Of a stretch of DNA of 14,063 nucleotides, positions 6,935-13,504 are shown piece after piece. Within the stretch, counting starts at the first letter, position 1. Each line of letters begins with the position of its first letter. Made by a program: the position numbers and the translations under genes. A model generated the notes under the pieces. The model was given only the letters and a program-made list of their open reading frames with translations, did no database searches and was not told the origin of the DNA. The stretch is from Actinoplanes liguriensis (lineage in GTDB: Bacteria; Actinomycetota; Actinomycetes; Mycobacteriales; Micromonosporaceae), in contig KL571203.1 of NCBI GenBank assembly GCA_000715855.1, positions 104,933 to 118,995 on the forward strand, given 5' to 3'.

Positions 6935-8274
6935 TTAACCGTGAAGCCCTGTTCCTGGCCGTACTTGGTGGAGGTGTCCTGCCAGGCCTTCAGGCCGTCC
7001 TGCAGGGTGCTTCCGCCGGTGTAGGCCTTACCGACGGAGTCGTTGTAGACACTGTTCGCGTAGACCTGGAACGGCAGGTACGACCAGCCGGTCGCGACCT
7101 GGTTGGCGGCCTCGGCGAGGACCTCGTTGGCCTTCTGGCCGCCCAGGTACGGGAACTCCTTGCTCTTGAACGCCTCCGCGTTGAGCTGCGCGGTGGTCGC
7201 CGGGAACGCGCCCTGGTCGGTACGGCTCTGTGCGCCGTCGCCGACCGTGGCGTACTTCATGAAGCCGTACGCGAGGGTCTTGCTCTGGCTCGCCTCGGTG
7301 ACCGCGAGGGAGCTGCCGCCGTTCTCCGAGGTGACCTTCTCGCCGGAGGCCCACTGCGGCATCGGCGCGACCCGCCACTTGCCGGAGGCGGCCTTGACGC
7401 CGGACTCCAGGTTCGGCGGCATCCAGGCGCCGATGACCAGGGTGGCGATGGTGCCGTCGCCGAGGCCCTTGTACCAGGCGTCACTCCAGCCCGGGATCGG
7501 GGCGAGCAGCTTCTTGTCAATCATGCCCTGCCAGAGGCCGGTCCACTTCTTGGTGCCGTCGTCGTCGAAGTTGATCGTGACGTCGGTGCCGTCGACCTTG
7601 TACGGCCGCCCGCCGGCCTGCCAGATCATGCTGGTGGTGAAGCCGGCGTCGCCGCTGTCGCTGGTGATCCAGGACTTCGGGTTCGCGGTGTGCAGCTTCT
7701 CCGCCGCGGCCGCGTACTCCTCCCAGGTGGTCGGGACCTGGATGCCGTACTTGTCGAAGACCTCTTTGTTGTAGAACAGCGCCATCGGGCCGGAGTCCAT
7801 CGGCAGGCCGTAGATCTTGTCGCCCGAGTGCACCGAGCTCCACGGGCCGGGGGTGAACGTGCCGTCCAGCGACTTCGCGCCGAACGTGTTCAGGTCGGCG
7901 ACCGACTTGCCCAGCGCGAACTGCGGCAGCGCGAAGTACTCGATCTGGGCCAGGTCCGGCACGCCGGTGCCGGCCTTGATCGCGTTCGCCAGCGCGGTGT
8001 ACTGGTCGTTGCCGCTGCCGTTCTTGATCAGGTTGACCTTGACCTTGGGGTACTTGGTCTGGAAGTCGGCGACCACCTTGGTCAGCGTGGGCTCCCAGGC
8101 CCAGACCGTGATGCTGCCTCCGGCCTGCAGCGCCGCCTCGACATCGGCGTCGGAGACCGTGGTGGAGGCGGCCTTCGTGTCGTCACCGCTGTCGTCGGAG
8201 GAGCCACAGCCCGCGGCGAGGAGGGCCAAGGACGAGGCGGCGCCGAGAAGCAGGCGCCGGCGGGAGAGTTCCAT
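6931..8274 (-). CDS. sugar ABC transporter substrate-binding lipoprotein
   Basis: This is an extracellular solute-binding protein of the family 1 (carbohydrate) type, 447 residues. The N-terminus MELSRRRLLLGAASSLALLA leads to a lipobox, LAAGC, with the lipidated cysteine at residue 23; the SRRRLLL run is also compatible with Tat export. The mature part begins after a Ser/Asp linker with GGSITVWAWEPTLTKVVADF, a typical first strand and helix. Two ATGs lie close together. The one at 8274 is chosen because AGGA (plus-strand 8281-8284) lies six bases from it, whereas it abuts the ATG at 8280. It lies 26 bases downstream of the second permease gene and overlaps the beta-galactosidase gene by 4 bases. 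It should capture the oligosaccharide that the GH42 enzyme degrades. Confidence 0.95.
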   Translation of the reverse strand: MELSRRRLLLGAASSLALLAAGCGSSDDSGDDTKAASTTVSDADVEAALQAGGSITVWAWEPTLTKVVADFQTKYPKVKVNLIKNGSGNDQYTALANAIKAGTGVPDLAQIEYFALPQFALGKSVADLNTFGAKSLDGTFTPGPWSSVHSGDKIYGLPMDSGPMALFYNKEVFDKYGIQVPTTWEEYAAAAEKLHTANPKSWITSDSGDAGFTTSMIWQAGGRPYKVDGTDVTINFDDDGTKKWTGLWQGMIDKKLLAPIPGWSDAWYKGLGDGTIATLVIGAWMPPNLESGVKAASGKWRVAPMPQWASGEKVTSENGGSSLAVTEASQSKTLAYGFMKYATVGDGAQSRTDQGAFPATTAQLNAEAFKSKEFPYLGGQKANEVLAEAANQVATGWSYLPFQVYANSVYNDSVGKAYTGGSTLQDGLKAWQDTSTKYGQEQGFTVK

Positions 8275-8300
8275 GCGCATTCCTTTTTCTCTGAGGGGAT

Positions 8301-9209
8301 TCACTGTTTGACGCTGCCCACCGCGAGGCCCGACTGCCAGTAACGCTGGAGCAGCAGGAAGGCGGCGATGAGCGGGACGATGGCGAGCAGGGAACCGGTG
8401 ATCACGAGGTTGAAGACGACGTCGCCGCCGACCGTCTGGGCCTGCTGGTTCCAGGTGTAGATGCCCAGCGTGATCGGGAAGAGGTTGCGGTCCTTCAGCA
8501 TGATCAGCGGGAGGAACAGGTTGTTCCAGGTCACCACGACGTTGAAGAGCAGCGCGGTGACCAGGCCGGGCGAGAGCAGCGGCACGGCCAGCTTGAAGAA
8601 GATCCGGAACTCCCCGGCGCCGTCCACGCGGGCCGACTCCAGGATCTCGTCCGGCACCGCGTCCCGGGAGAAGGTCCACATCAGGTACAGGCTGAACGGG
8701 ACCATCAGGGACGGGATGATCACCGCCCAGACCGTGTCGGTGATCCCGGCCTTCGCGAAGAGCAGGAACGTCGGGATGGCGAGCGCGGTGGGCGGCACGG
8801 CGACCGCGCCGAGGATCAGGGCGAAGACCGCGCGGCGGCCGGGGAAGGCGAACTTCGCCAGGCCGTACCCGGCGAGCGTGGAGAGCAGGGTCGCTCCCCC
8901 GGCGCCGATCACCACGTAGAACACCGTGTTGCCGAGCCAGCGCAGGTAGATGCCGTTCTGATAGGTGAACGTCCTGCCGATGTTGTCGAAGAGCGCGAAG
9001 TCGCCGTGGAACCAGAGCCCGAACGAGCCGAGCAGGTTGTCCTGGGTCTTGGTCGCGCTGATGAACAGCCAGGCCAGCGGCAACAGCGTGTAGATCAGCA
9101 TGACCGTGGTGATCGCGGTGAGCGACCAGCTCTTGGTCCTCTTCCGCGGCGTCGCCGGTGGTTGCGCTTTGCGACGCGCCTGCGGGCGGATCGTGGGTGC
9201 GGAGACCAT
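8301..9209 (-). CDS. carbohydrate ABC transporter permease (MalG-type)
   Basis: The 302-residue inner membrane permease has about six membrane helices, the first at about 30-52 after a basic cytoplasmic N-terminus. The cytoplasmic loop that docks to the ATPase carries the EAA motif as ESARVDGAGEFRIFFKLAVP (191-210). The C-terminus, LLLQRYWQSGLAVGSVKQ, is typical of the MalG-like half. The start ATG at 9209 shares its A with the last base of the upstream permease's TGA (TGATG), and GGAAGG lies seven bases ahead, so the two permeases are translationally coupled. It forms a heterodimer with the neighbouring permease. Confidence 0.95.
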   Translation of the reverse strand: MVSAPTIRPQARRKAQPPATPRKRTKSWSLTAITTVMLIYTLLPLAWLFISATKTQDNLLGSFGLWFHGDFALFDNIGRTFTYQNGIYLRWLGNTVFYVVIGAGGATLLSTLAGYGLAKFAFPGRRAVFALILGAVAVPPTALAIPTFLLFAKAGITDTVWAVIIPSLMVPFSLYLMWTFSRDAVPDEILESARVDGAGEFRIFFKLAVPLLSPGLVTALLFNVVVTWNNLFLPLIMLKDRNLFPITLGIYTWNQQAQTVGGDVVFNLVITGSLLAIVPLIAAFLLLQRYWQSGLAVGSVKQ

Positions 9210-10075
9210 CACACCGCCTTCCGTACGGCACGGGCCTGCACGAGGTAGGCCACGAGCATGGTGAGCAGCCCCATCACGACCGCCACCGTGGCGGAGTAGT
9301 TGAACTGCTGACCGCCGACGGAGAGCTGCCAGGCGTAGTAGTTCGGCGTGAAGTAGGTGAGGATCGCGTTCGGGGCGATGGTCTTCAGCACCACCGGCTC
9401 GGTGAAGAGCTGGAAGCTGCCGATGATCGAGAACATCGTGGTGATCAGCAGCGGGCCACGCAGGGCGGGCAGTTTGATCGCCCGGATGATCCGGAACTGG
9501 CCGGCACCGTCGATCGCCGCGGCCTCGTAGAGCGAGGGGTCGACGATCCGGAGCGCCGCAAACAGGATGATCATGTTGTAACCGACGAATTCCCAGGTCG
9601 TGATGTTGCCGATGGCGGCCAGGACCAGGTTCGGGGCGAGCGGGTCGGGCAGCGTGGTCCCGAGCCAGTCGTTGAGATAGCGGATCAGGCCGAACTGGCT
9701 GCCGTACATGAAGCCCCACATCAGCGTGGCCACCACGGCCGGCACCGCGTAGGGCAGGAAGATCGAGATCCGGAAGAAGGACGAGCCGTAGAGCCGCCCG
9801 CTGTCGATCGCGAGCGCGATCAGCAGCGCCAGGAGCAGCATGATCGGCACCTGGACGACCAGGAAGAGGCTCACCCGGCCGACCGCGGACCAGAACTGCG
9901 GGTCCTCGACGGCCTTGGAGTAGTTCTCCAGGCCGACGAAGCTGGTGCCCCCGATCAGCTTGGTGCGGTAGAGGCTCAGGTAGAGCGAGTAGGCGATCGG
10001 CGCGAGGAAGACCAGCGCGAAGACCGTCAGGAACGGGGCAACGAACTGCCAGCCGATCCAGGACCGCCGTGTCAC
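9209..10075 (-). CDS. carbohydrate ABC transporter permease (MalF-type)
   Basis: This 288-residue permease is the first gene of the operon. It has six predicted membrane helices at about 10-32, 66-90, 104-124, 150-174, 205-225 and 260-281. The EAA loop is EAAAIDGAGQFRIIRAIKLP (184-203). The length and early FVAPFLTVFALVFLAPIAYS segment fit the short MalF/UgpA-like group. The GTG start at 10075 is supported by a near-perfect ribosome binding site, TAAGGAGG, four bases upstream. The first LacI-type operator lies 31 bases before the start codon, so repressor binding would block this promoter directly. No ATP-binding subunit gene accompanies the permeases anywhere in the operon. Confidence 0.95.
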   Translation of the reverse strand: MTRRSWIGWQFVAPFLTVFALVFLAPIAYSLYLSLYRTKLIGGTSFVGLENYSKAVEDPQFWSAVGRVSLFLVVQVPIMLLLALLIALAIDSGRLYGSSFFRISIFLPYAVPAVVATLMWGFMYGSQFGLIRYLNDWLGTTLPDPLAPNLVLAAIGNITTWEFVGYNMIILFAALRIVDPSLYEAAAIDGAGQFRIIRAIKLPALRGPLLITTMFSIIGSFQLFTEPVVLKTIAPNAILTYFTPNYYAWQLSVGGQQFNYSATVAVVMGLLTMLVAYLVQARAVRKAV

Positions 10076-10105
10076 CGTGCCTCCTTACGTTGATTGTTGA
10101 TGTCG

Positions 10106-10121
10106 ATGTTTACGTAAACAT
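10106..10121. promoter_or_regulatory. LacI-family operator 1, perfect palindrome
   Basis: ATGTTTACGTAAACAT is a perfect 16-bp palindrome with a central CG, the hallmark of LacI-family operators. It lies in the 162-base gap between the divergent lacI-type gene and the sugar operon, close to the operon's first start codon. The regulator encoded at 10238 is the obvious candidate to bind it. Confidence 0.85.
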
Positions 10122-10139
10122 GTTTGACTGCGGTTGGAA

Positions 10140-10155
10140 ATGTTTGCGTAAACAT
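10140..10155. promoter_or_regulatory. LacI-family operator 2, near-perfect palindrome
   Basis: ATGTTTGCGTAAACAT matches operator 1 at 15 of 16 positions. The single A-to-G change breaks symmetry at one pair, which predicts slightly weaker binding. The two sites are 34 bases apart centre to centre, a little over three helical turns. This copy lies just upstream of the TATAGT element of the regulator gene, suggesting autoregulation. Confidence 0.8.
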
Positions 10156-10163
10156 GTGTGCCG

Positions 10164-10169
10164 TATAGT
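10164..10169 (+). promoter_or_regulatory. candidate -10 element of the LacI regulator gene
   Basis: TATAGT is close to the TATAAT consensus and is flanked by a 5-bp inverted repeat (GTGCC at 10158-10162, GGCAC at 10170-10174). A clear -35 hexamer is not visible, and any -35 would fall inside operator 2. Transcription would begin about 15 bases before the ribosome binding site at 10192. Confidence 0.4.
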
Positions 10170-10191
10170 GGCACGCGTCACCAGGCCGGTC

Positions 10192-10197
10192 AAGGAG
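10192..10197 (+). promoter_or_regulatory. strong ribosome binding site with no canonical start codon after it
   Basis: AAGGAG sits seven bases before an in-frame ATC (10205-10207) and is too far (40 bases) to serve the GTG at 10238. No ATG, GTG or TTG lies at a suitable distance. Translation from the ATC would add 11 residues to the LacI regulator. Confidence 0.5.
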
Positions 10198-10237
10198 TAA
10201 CAGCATCGAAACACAGCGTCTTCGCGGTGGTTCCGAC

Positions 10238-11257
10238 GTGCCCGGCGGGCGCCGCAAACAACGGGTGTCGATGGCCGACGTGGCCAAGCTGGCCGGGGTC
10301 TCCTCGCAGACCGTGTCCCGGGTGGCGAACGGGCAGGCCGGCGTGGTCGAGTCCACCCGGGAACAGGTGCTCGCCGCCATGCGCGAACTGGGCTACCGGC
10401 CGAACAGCGCGGCACGGTCGTTGCGGTACGGACGGTTCAACACGCTCGGGGTGATCCTCTTCGGGCTCTCGTCGACGGGCAACAGTCGTACCGTCGAAGC
10501 CATCGCGACCCAGGCGGCCGCCGAGGGTTATGCGATCACGCTGATCCCGGTCGGCGTGCCCACTCAGGACAACGTGCTCGGTGCGTTCACCCGGATGGGC
10601 GAGCTGGCGGTCGACGGCGTCATCGTGATCATCGAGGTGCACCTGCTGGACGCCGCGACCGTCGCGCTGCCGCCCGCGGTGCACGTGGTGGTCGTCGACT
10701 CGGATGCGGGAGAGCGTTATCCGGTGGTCGACACCGACCAGGCGGACGGAGCTCGGCAGGCCGTGCGTCACCTGCTCGAGCTGGGACATCCCACGGTGTG
10801 GCACATCGCCGGGCCCGCCGAGTCGTACGCCGCCGAGCGGCGCGCGCAGGCCTGGCGCGACGTCCTCGAGGAGGCCGGCCGGCCGGTGCCGGCGATCGGG
10901 CGCGGTGACTGGTCCGCCGAGAGCGGCTATCAGGCCGGGCTGTCCCTGCCACCCTCCTGCACCGCGGTCTTCGTGGCGAACGACCAGATGGCGCTCGGGG
11001 TGCTGCGGGCGCTGAACGAGCTGGGACGCAGCGTGCCCGGGGACGTCAGCGTGGTGGGCTTCGACGACATCGCCGACGCGTCCTCCTACCTGCCGCCGCT
11101 GACCACCGTGCACCAGGACTTCGCCGAGGTGGGCCGCCGGTGCGTGGAGGCCCTCCTGGAGCAGATCAGCGCCGGTCCGGGTGGTCCCGGCACCGACCTG
11201 GTGCCCACCCATCTGGTCGTCCGTGGGAGCACCGCCCCCTACCGCGGTGTCGGCTGA
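10238..11257 (+). CDS. LacI-family transcriptional repressor of the sugar operon
   Basis: The 339-residue protein has an N-terminal helix-turn-helix at about residues 12-33 (SMADVAKLAGVSSQTVSRVA), a hinge helix RPNSAARSLR at about 54-63, and a periplasmic-binding-protein-like sugar domain from about 67 onward. FVANDQMALGVLRAL and DVSVVGFDDIADAS are typical motifs of its second half. It is expected to bind as a dimer to the two TGTTTACGTAAACA-like operators and to release on binding a galactoside or related sugar. It is divergent from the transporter/galactosidase operon, the standard arrangement for a local repressor. The GTG at 10238 gives a normal N-terminal length but lacks a good ribosome binding site. 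A strong site 40 bases upstream instead precedes an in-frame ATC at 10205, so the true start may be earlier. The effector identity is inferred from context only. Confidence 0.93.
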   Translation: MPGGRRKQRVSMADVAKLAGVSSQTVSRVANGQAGVVESTREQVLAAMRELGYRPNSAARSLRYGRFNTLGVILFGLSSTGNSRTVEAIATQAAAEGYAITLIPVGVPTQDNVLGAFTRMGELAVDGVIVIIEVHLLDAATVALPPAVHVVVVDSDAGERYPVVDTDQADGARQAVRHLLELGHPTVWHIAGPAESYAAERRAQAWRDVLEEAGRPVPAIGRGDWSAESGYQAGLSLPPSCTAVFVANDQMALGVLRALNELGRSVPGDVSVVGFDDIADASSYLPPLTTVHQDFAEVGRRCVEALLEQISAGPGGPGTDLVPTHLVVRGSTAPYRGVG

Positions 11258-11321
11258 CCGACTCTCCGGGTGGCCGGGAGCTGACAGGCTGGACCCCTCT
11301 ACGCCGACGAGGGGGAGATCG

Positions 11322-11723
11322 ATGGACAGCGCGACTCTGCTGGAGAAGGCCAAGGCCGCGACCGACACTGCCACGGTACGACGGGTGTTCGGCGAACCGG
11401 TCGAGCGGGACGGCGTCGTCCTGCTGCCGGTCGCCAAGGTGAGCGCGGGCGGTGGTGGTGGCGCCGGTTCCGGGTCCGCCGTCGCCCGGGGCGAGAAGGA
11501 CACCCGTGAGGCGAAACCCGGCGACGAGACCGGTGAGGGTTCCGGCGCCGGGTTCGGCCTGAACGCCCAGCCGGCCGGGGTCTTCATCCTCAAGGACGGA
11601 GAGGTGACCTGGAAGCCGGCGCTCGACGTCAACAAGGTGATCCTCGGCGGGCAGGTGGTGGCGGTCGCGGCACTGTTGGTGGCCCGGTCGATCCTGCGCC
11701 GCCACCTGCGTAAACGCCGCTAG
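11322..11723 (+). CDS. GerW/YtfJ-family sporulation protein
   Basis: The 133-residue protein matches the small YtfJ/GerW family. It has an N-terminal helix, then TVRRVFGEPVERDGVVLLPV (about 18-37), a glycine-rich middle (AGGGGGAGSGS; GEGSGAGFG), and the conserved GVFILKDGEVTWKPALD (86-102). A C-terminal membrane segment follows at about 106-124 and ends in a basic tail, RRHLRKRR, an addition common in actinobacterial members. In Bacillus, GerW is needed for spore cortex lytic enzyme function; in non-endospore formers the role is unclear. The ATG at 11322 follows GGGGGAG (11311-11317). It is separated from the LacI gene by 64 bases and converges on the PadR gene, so it is probably transcribed alone. 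Confidence 0.88.
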   Translation: MDSATLLEKAKAATDTATVRRVFGEPVERDGVVLLPVAKVSAGGGGGAGSGSAVARGEKDTREAKPGDETGEGSGAGFGLNAQPAGVFILKDGEVTWKPALDVNKVILGGQVVAVAALLVARSILRRHLRKRR

Positions 11724-11763
11724 GGCTCCGGGTGGCGCGCCAGACGTGACCGCTCGGGCCAGG

Positions 11764-12081
11764 TCATCGCGCCTCCCGGACGGGGTCGAGCAGCGTGTCG
11801 ACGCCGTCGCGGAATCGGGGCCACTGCGCGGCCTGCTCGTCGAGGACACTTCGCCCGGCCGGGGCTATCTCGTAGTACTTCCGGTGGGGGCCGGACTCGG
11901 ACGGCGCCCGGCTCGGCACCGCAAGCCCCTGCTCTTCGAGGCGGAGCAGCGCAGGATAGAGGGTGCCGCCGGGGACGTCCGCGACGCCGGCGGTGGCGAG
12001 GCGCTGCGCCAGGCCGTAACCGTGGTCGGCCCGTTCGCGGAGCACGGCCGGCGGGCACAGGTCGAGGAGCCGTGCAGCCAC
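11764..12081 (-). CDS. PadR-family transcriptional regulator
   Basis: The protein of about 105 residues is a winged helix-turn-helix. It shows HGYGLAQRL (20-28), the recognition-helix motif VPGGTLYPALLRLEEQGL (36-53) and the wing HRKYYEIAPAGRSVL (66-80), all diagnostic of PadR. The C-terminal dimerisation helix is short, placing it in the small PadR subfamily. The start is uncertain. GTG at 12081 is the first canonical codon but has no clear ribosome binding site. The frame continues upstream through TNDVQA to a CTG at 12102 that lies eight bases after GGTGAG, which could be the real start. It is divergent from the second sigma gene and may control it or itself. PadR proteins often respond to small hydrophobic compounds; no ABC transporter partner is adjacent here. 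Confidence 0.88.
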   Translation of the reverse strand: MAARLLDLCPPAVLRERADHGYGLAQRLATAGVADVPGGTLYPALLRLEEQGLAVPSRAPSESGPHRKYYEIAPAGRSVLDEQAAQWPRFRDGVDTLLDPVREAR

Positions 12082-12122
12082 GGCTTGGACATCATTGGTC
12101 AGGCCTACTGCTCACCGGTCCG

Positions 12123-12135
12123 CCCACCTGGTGGG
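12123..12135. promoter_or_regulatory. inverted repeat CCCACC-T-GGTGGG between the PadR and sigma genes
   Basis: A 6-bp perfect inverted repeat with a single-base centre lies midway in the gap between the divergent PadR and sigma factor genes. Its position suits an operator for the PadR protein. The neighbouring sequence GGATAAATAAAG (12141-12152) is unusually AT-rich for this genome and may contain the sigma operon's -10 region. Confidence 0.4.
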
Positions 12136-12173
12136 GTAACGGATAAATAAAGTTGAAAGGGCGGTGCACAGAA

Positions 12174-12716
12174 GTGGGGGCGGCGAGCGTCGATGGTGGT
12201 GTGACCTTCGAGCAATTCGCGATGGCCCGGCTGCCCAGCCTCCTGCGCTACGCCGTCGTCCTCACCGGCGACCGGCATCTGGCACAGGACGTGGTGCAGG
12301 AGGTGCTGGCCCGTGCCCACGTCAAGTGGAAACGGATCAGCGGGGCGGACTCTCCGGAGGCGTATGTCCGGCGCATGGTGCTCAACGAGTACCTGTCCTG
12401 GCGGCGCTCCTGGGCGGTTCGCAACCTGCATCTCGCCGGCGAGCGACTCGTCGAGATAGACGACGCCCGCGGCGGGGTCCACGACCACGCCGACCGGATC
12501 GCCGAGTCCGACGAGTTGTGGAACAGGCTGGCCACACTCGGGCGCAAGCAGCGTGCCGTGCTCGTACTCCGCTACTACGAGCAACTGGACGATGACAGCA
12601 TCGCGGACCTGCTCAACTGTTCACCGGCGACGGTGCGCAGCCAGGCGTCGAAGGCACTCCGAACGCTCCGGCTGGAGTCGGAGCGACAGTTACAGCTTGC
12701 TGAGGAGAAGTCGTGA
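12174..12716 (+). CDS. second SigE-family (ECF-type) RNA polymerase sigma factor
   Basis: The protein of about 180 residues has the region 2 core (LLRYAVVLTGDRHLAQDVVQ, then SPEAYVRRMVLNEYLSWRR) and region 4 (ATLGRKQRAVLVLRYYEQLD, then the helix-turn-helix DDSIADLLNCSPATVRSQAS). These are typical of the actinobacterial SigE-type ECF group and the same family as the sigma gene at 558. The start is ambiguous. TTG 12153, GTG 12174 and GTG 12201 are all in frame. GTG 12174 follows GGGCGG by nine bases, and GTG 12201 (giving VTFEQF) fits the family's usual N-terminus. The TGA overlaps the GTG of the next gene by 4 bases. It is divergent from PadR and leads a three-gene operon with the repeat protein and the amidoligase. 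Confidence 0.9.
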   Translation: MGAASVDGGVTFEQFAMARLPSLLRYAVVLTGDRHLAQDVVQEVLARAHVKWKRISGADSPEAYVRRMVLNEYLSWRRSWAVRNLHLAGERLVEIDDARGGVHDHADRIAESDELWNRLATLGRKQRAVLVLRYYEQLDDDSIADLLNCSPATVRSQASKALRTLRLESERQLQLAEEKS

Positions 12717-13504
12717 CCGACCACGGTGACCGGCTGCGCGAGGCCTTCGAGAGCCGCGAGTCCCACACCCCTGATCCGGCCGAGGTCTACGCCCGGGTCG
12801 TCGAGCTTTCCACCAAGCACAAGTGGCGCCGTCGTGGTGTCACGGTGGCCGGTGGCGCCGCGCTGGGCGCCGGCCTGATCGCCGCCGTCGTCAACCTGCC
12901 CGCCATCCTCCCGGCCGGGCCGTCCGACTCCGCGGCCACGGCCCCCATCGTGGCCGCGGCTCCCGTCTCGCCGAGCGCGAGCGCGGACCCGGAGAAGGAG
13001 TGGGATGCCTACTGGGACGCCGGCTACGGCGCCGAGGAGGCGCTCACGCTGGCCAAGCTCTGGAACATGCCGGCCGGGCGCGACGACCTGGGCGCGGTCA
13101 AGGCCGAGGCCGGGCGACGGCTGCTCGCCGGGCAGACGCTGCCGATCCCGGCGCCCACCCCGGAGGACATCCCGGACTCGGTGACCAAGTTCTTCAGCGC
13201 CGGCTACGACTACGACGACGCGGTCAAGCTGGCCAAGCTGTGGAAGCTCAAGACGCCGTACGACGCCAAGATCGCCGCCGGTGAGAAGCTGCTCGCCGGC
13301 AAGAAGCTGCCGGTCAAGCCGAGCCCGGAGAACGTGCAGAGCGCGAAGGAGGAGGCCCAGGTCGCGGCGTTCTTCCAGGCCGGCTACGACGTGGACGACG
13401 CCGCCAAGCTGGCCAAGCTGTGGAAGCTCAAGACGGCGTACGACGCCAAGGTCGCGGGTGGCAAGAAGCTGATCGCCGGGCAGACGCTGCCGTTCCAGCC
13501 GTGA
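12713..13504 (+). CDS. single-pass membrane protein with three 60-residue repeats
   Basis: The GTG at 12713 overlaps the sigma stop and follows GAGGAG closely. The 263-residue protein has a cytoplasmic N-terminus of about 42 residues ending in KHKWRRRG, a membrane helix at about 43-67, an Ala/Ser/Pro linker, and three repeats with an exact 60-residue period. AGY falls at 103, 163 and 223; LAKLW at 113, 173 and 233; LAG/IAG-xx-LP ends each unit. Copies 2 and 3 share KLAKLWKLKT-YDAK and a 31-base identical DNA run, while copy 1 has diverged (LWNMPAGRDDLGAVKAEAG). Each unit is predicted mainly helical. No zinc anti-sigma motif is present. By position and topology it may transmit an extracytoplasmic signal to the sigma factor, but function is unknown. 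It overlaps the amidoligase gene by 4 bases. Confidence 0.82.
   Translation: MTDHGDRLREAFESRESHTPDPAEVYARVVELSTKHKWRRRGVTVAGGAALGAGLIAAVVNLPAILPAGPSDSAATAPIVAAAPVSPSASADPEKEWDAYWDAGYGAEEALTLAKLWNMPAGRDDLGAVKAEAGRRLLAGQTLPIPAPTPEDIPDSVTKFFSAGYDYDDAVKLAKLWKLKTPYDAKIAAGEKLLAGKKLPVKPSPENVQSAKEEAQVAAFFQAGYDVDDAAKLAKLWKLKTAYDAKVAGGKKLIAGQTLPFQP
13016..13495 (+). repeat. three in-phase coding repeats with a 180-base period
   Basis: Units beginning with CCGGCTACG align at 13020, 13200 and 13380, exactly 180 bases apart. Bases 13225-13255 are identical to 13405-13435 (31 bases). The first unit is more divergent. These are duplications within one gene, encoding the three 60-residue repeats. Confidence 0.85.

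Noticed and set aside
4910..7024. Very long + strand open frame (704 codons) opposite the beta-galactosidase
   Set aside because: It is the antisense shadow of a clear GH42 gene in high-GC DNA. Its translation is a low-complexity Arg/Gly/Val/Pro-rich sequence with no domain, and it begins inside a terminator hairpin.
6928..8343. Long + strand open frame (471 codons) opposite the substrate-binding protein
   Set aside because: Codon periodicity, lipobox and family motifs all support the - strand gene; the antisense translation is compositionally biased.
9158..10093. Long + strand open frame opposite the MalF-type permease
   Set aside because: It is an antisense shadow rich in Asp/Arg/His/Gln, reflecting reverse-complemented hydrophobic codons.
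11258..11321. Promoter for the GerW gene (CTGACA at 11281)
   Set aside because: No -10-like hexamer occurs at a 16-18 base spacing.
10190..11635. Long - strand open frame (481 codons) covering the LacI and GerW genes
   Set aside because: It is a shadow of two recognisable + strand genes and crosses their intergenic region without any motif of its own.
11747..11766. Hairpin between the convergent GerW and PadR genes
   Set aside because: Only a 5-bp stem (TGACC/GGTCA) with a 10-base loop is present, too weak to call a terminator.
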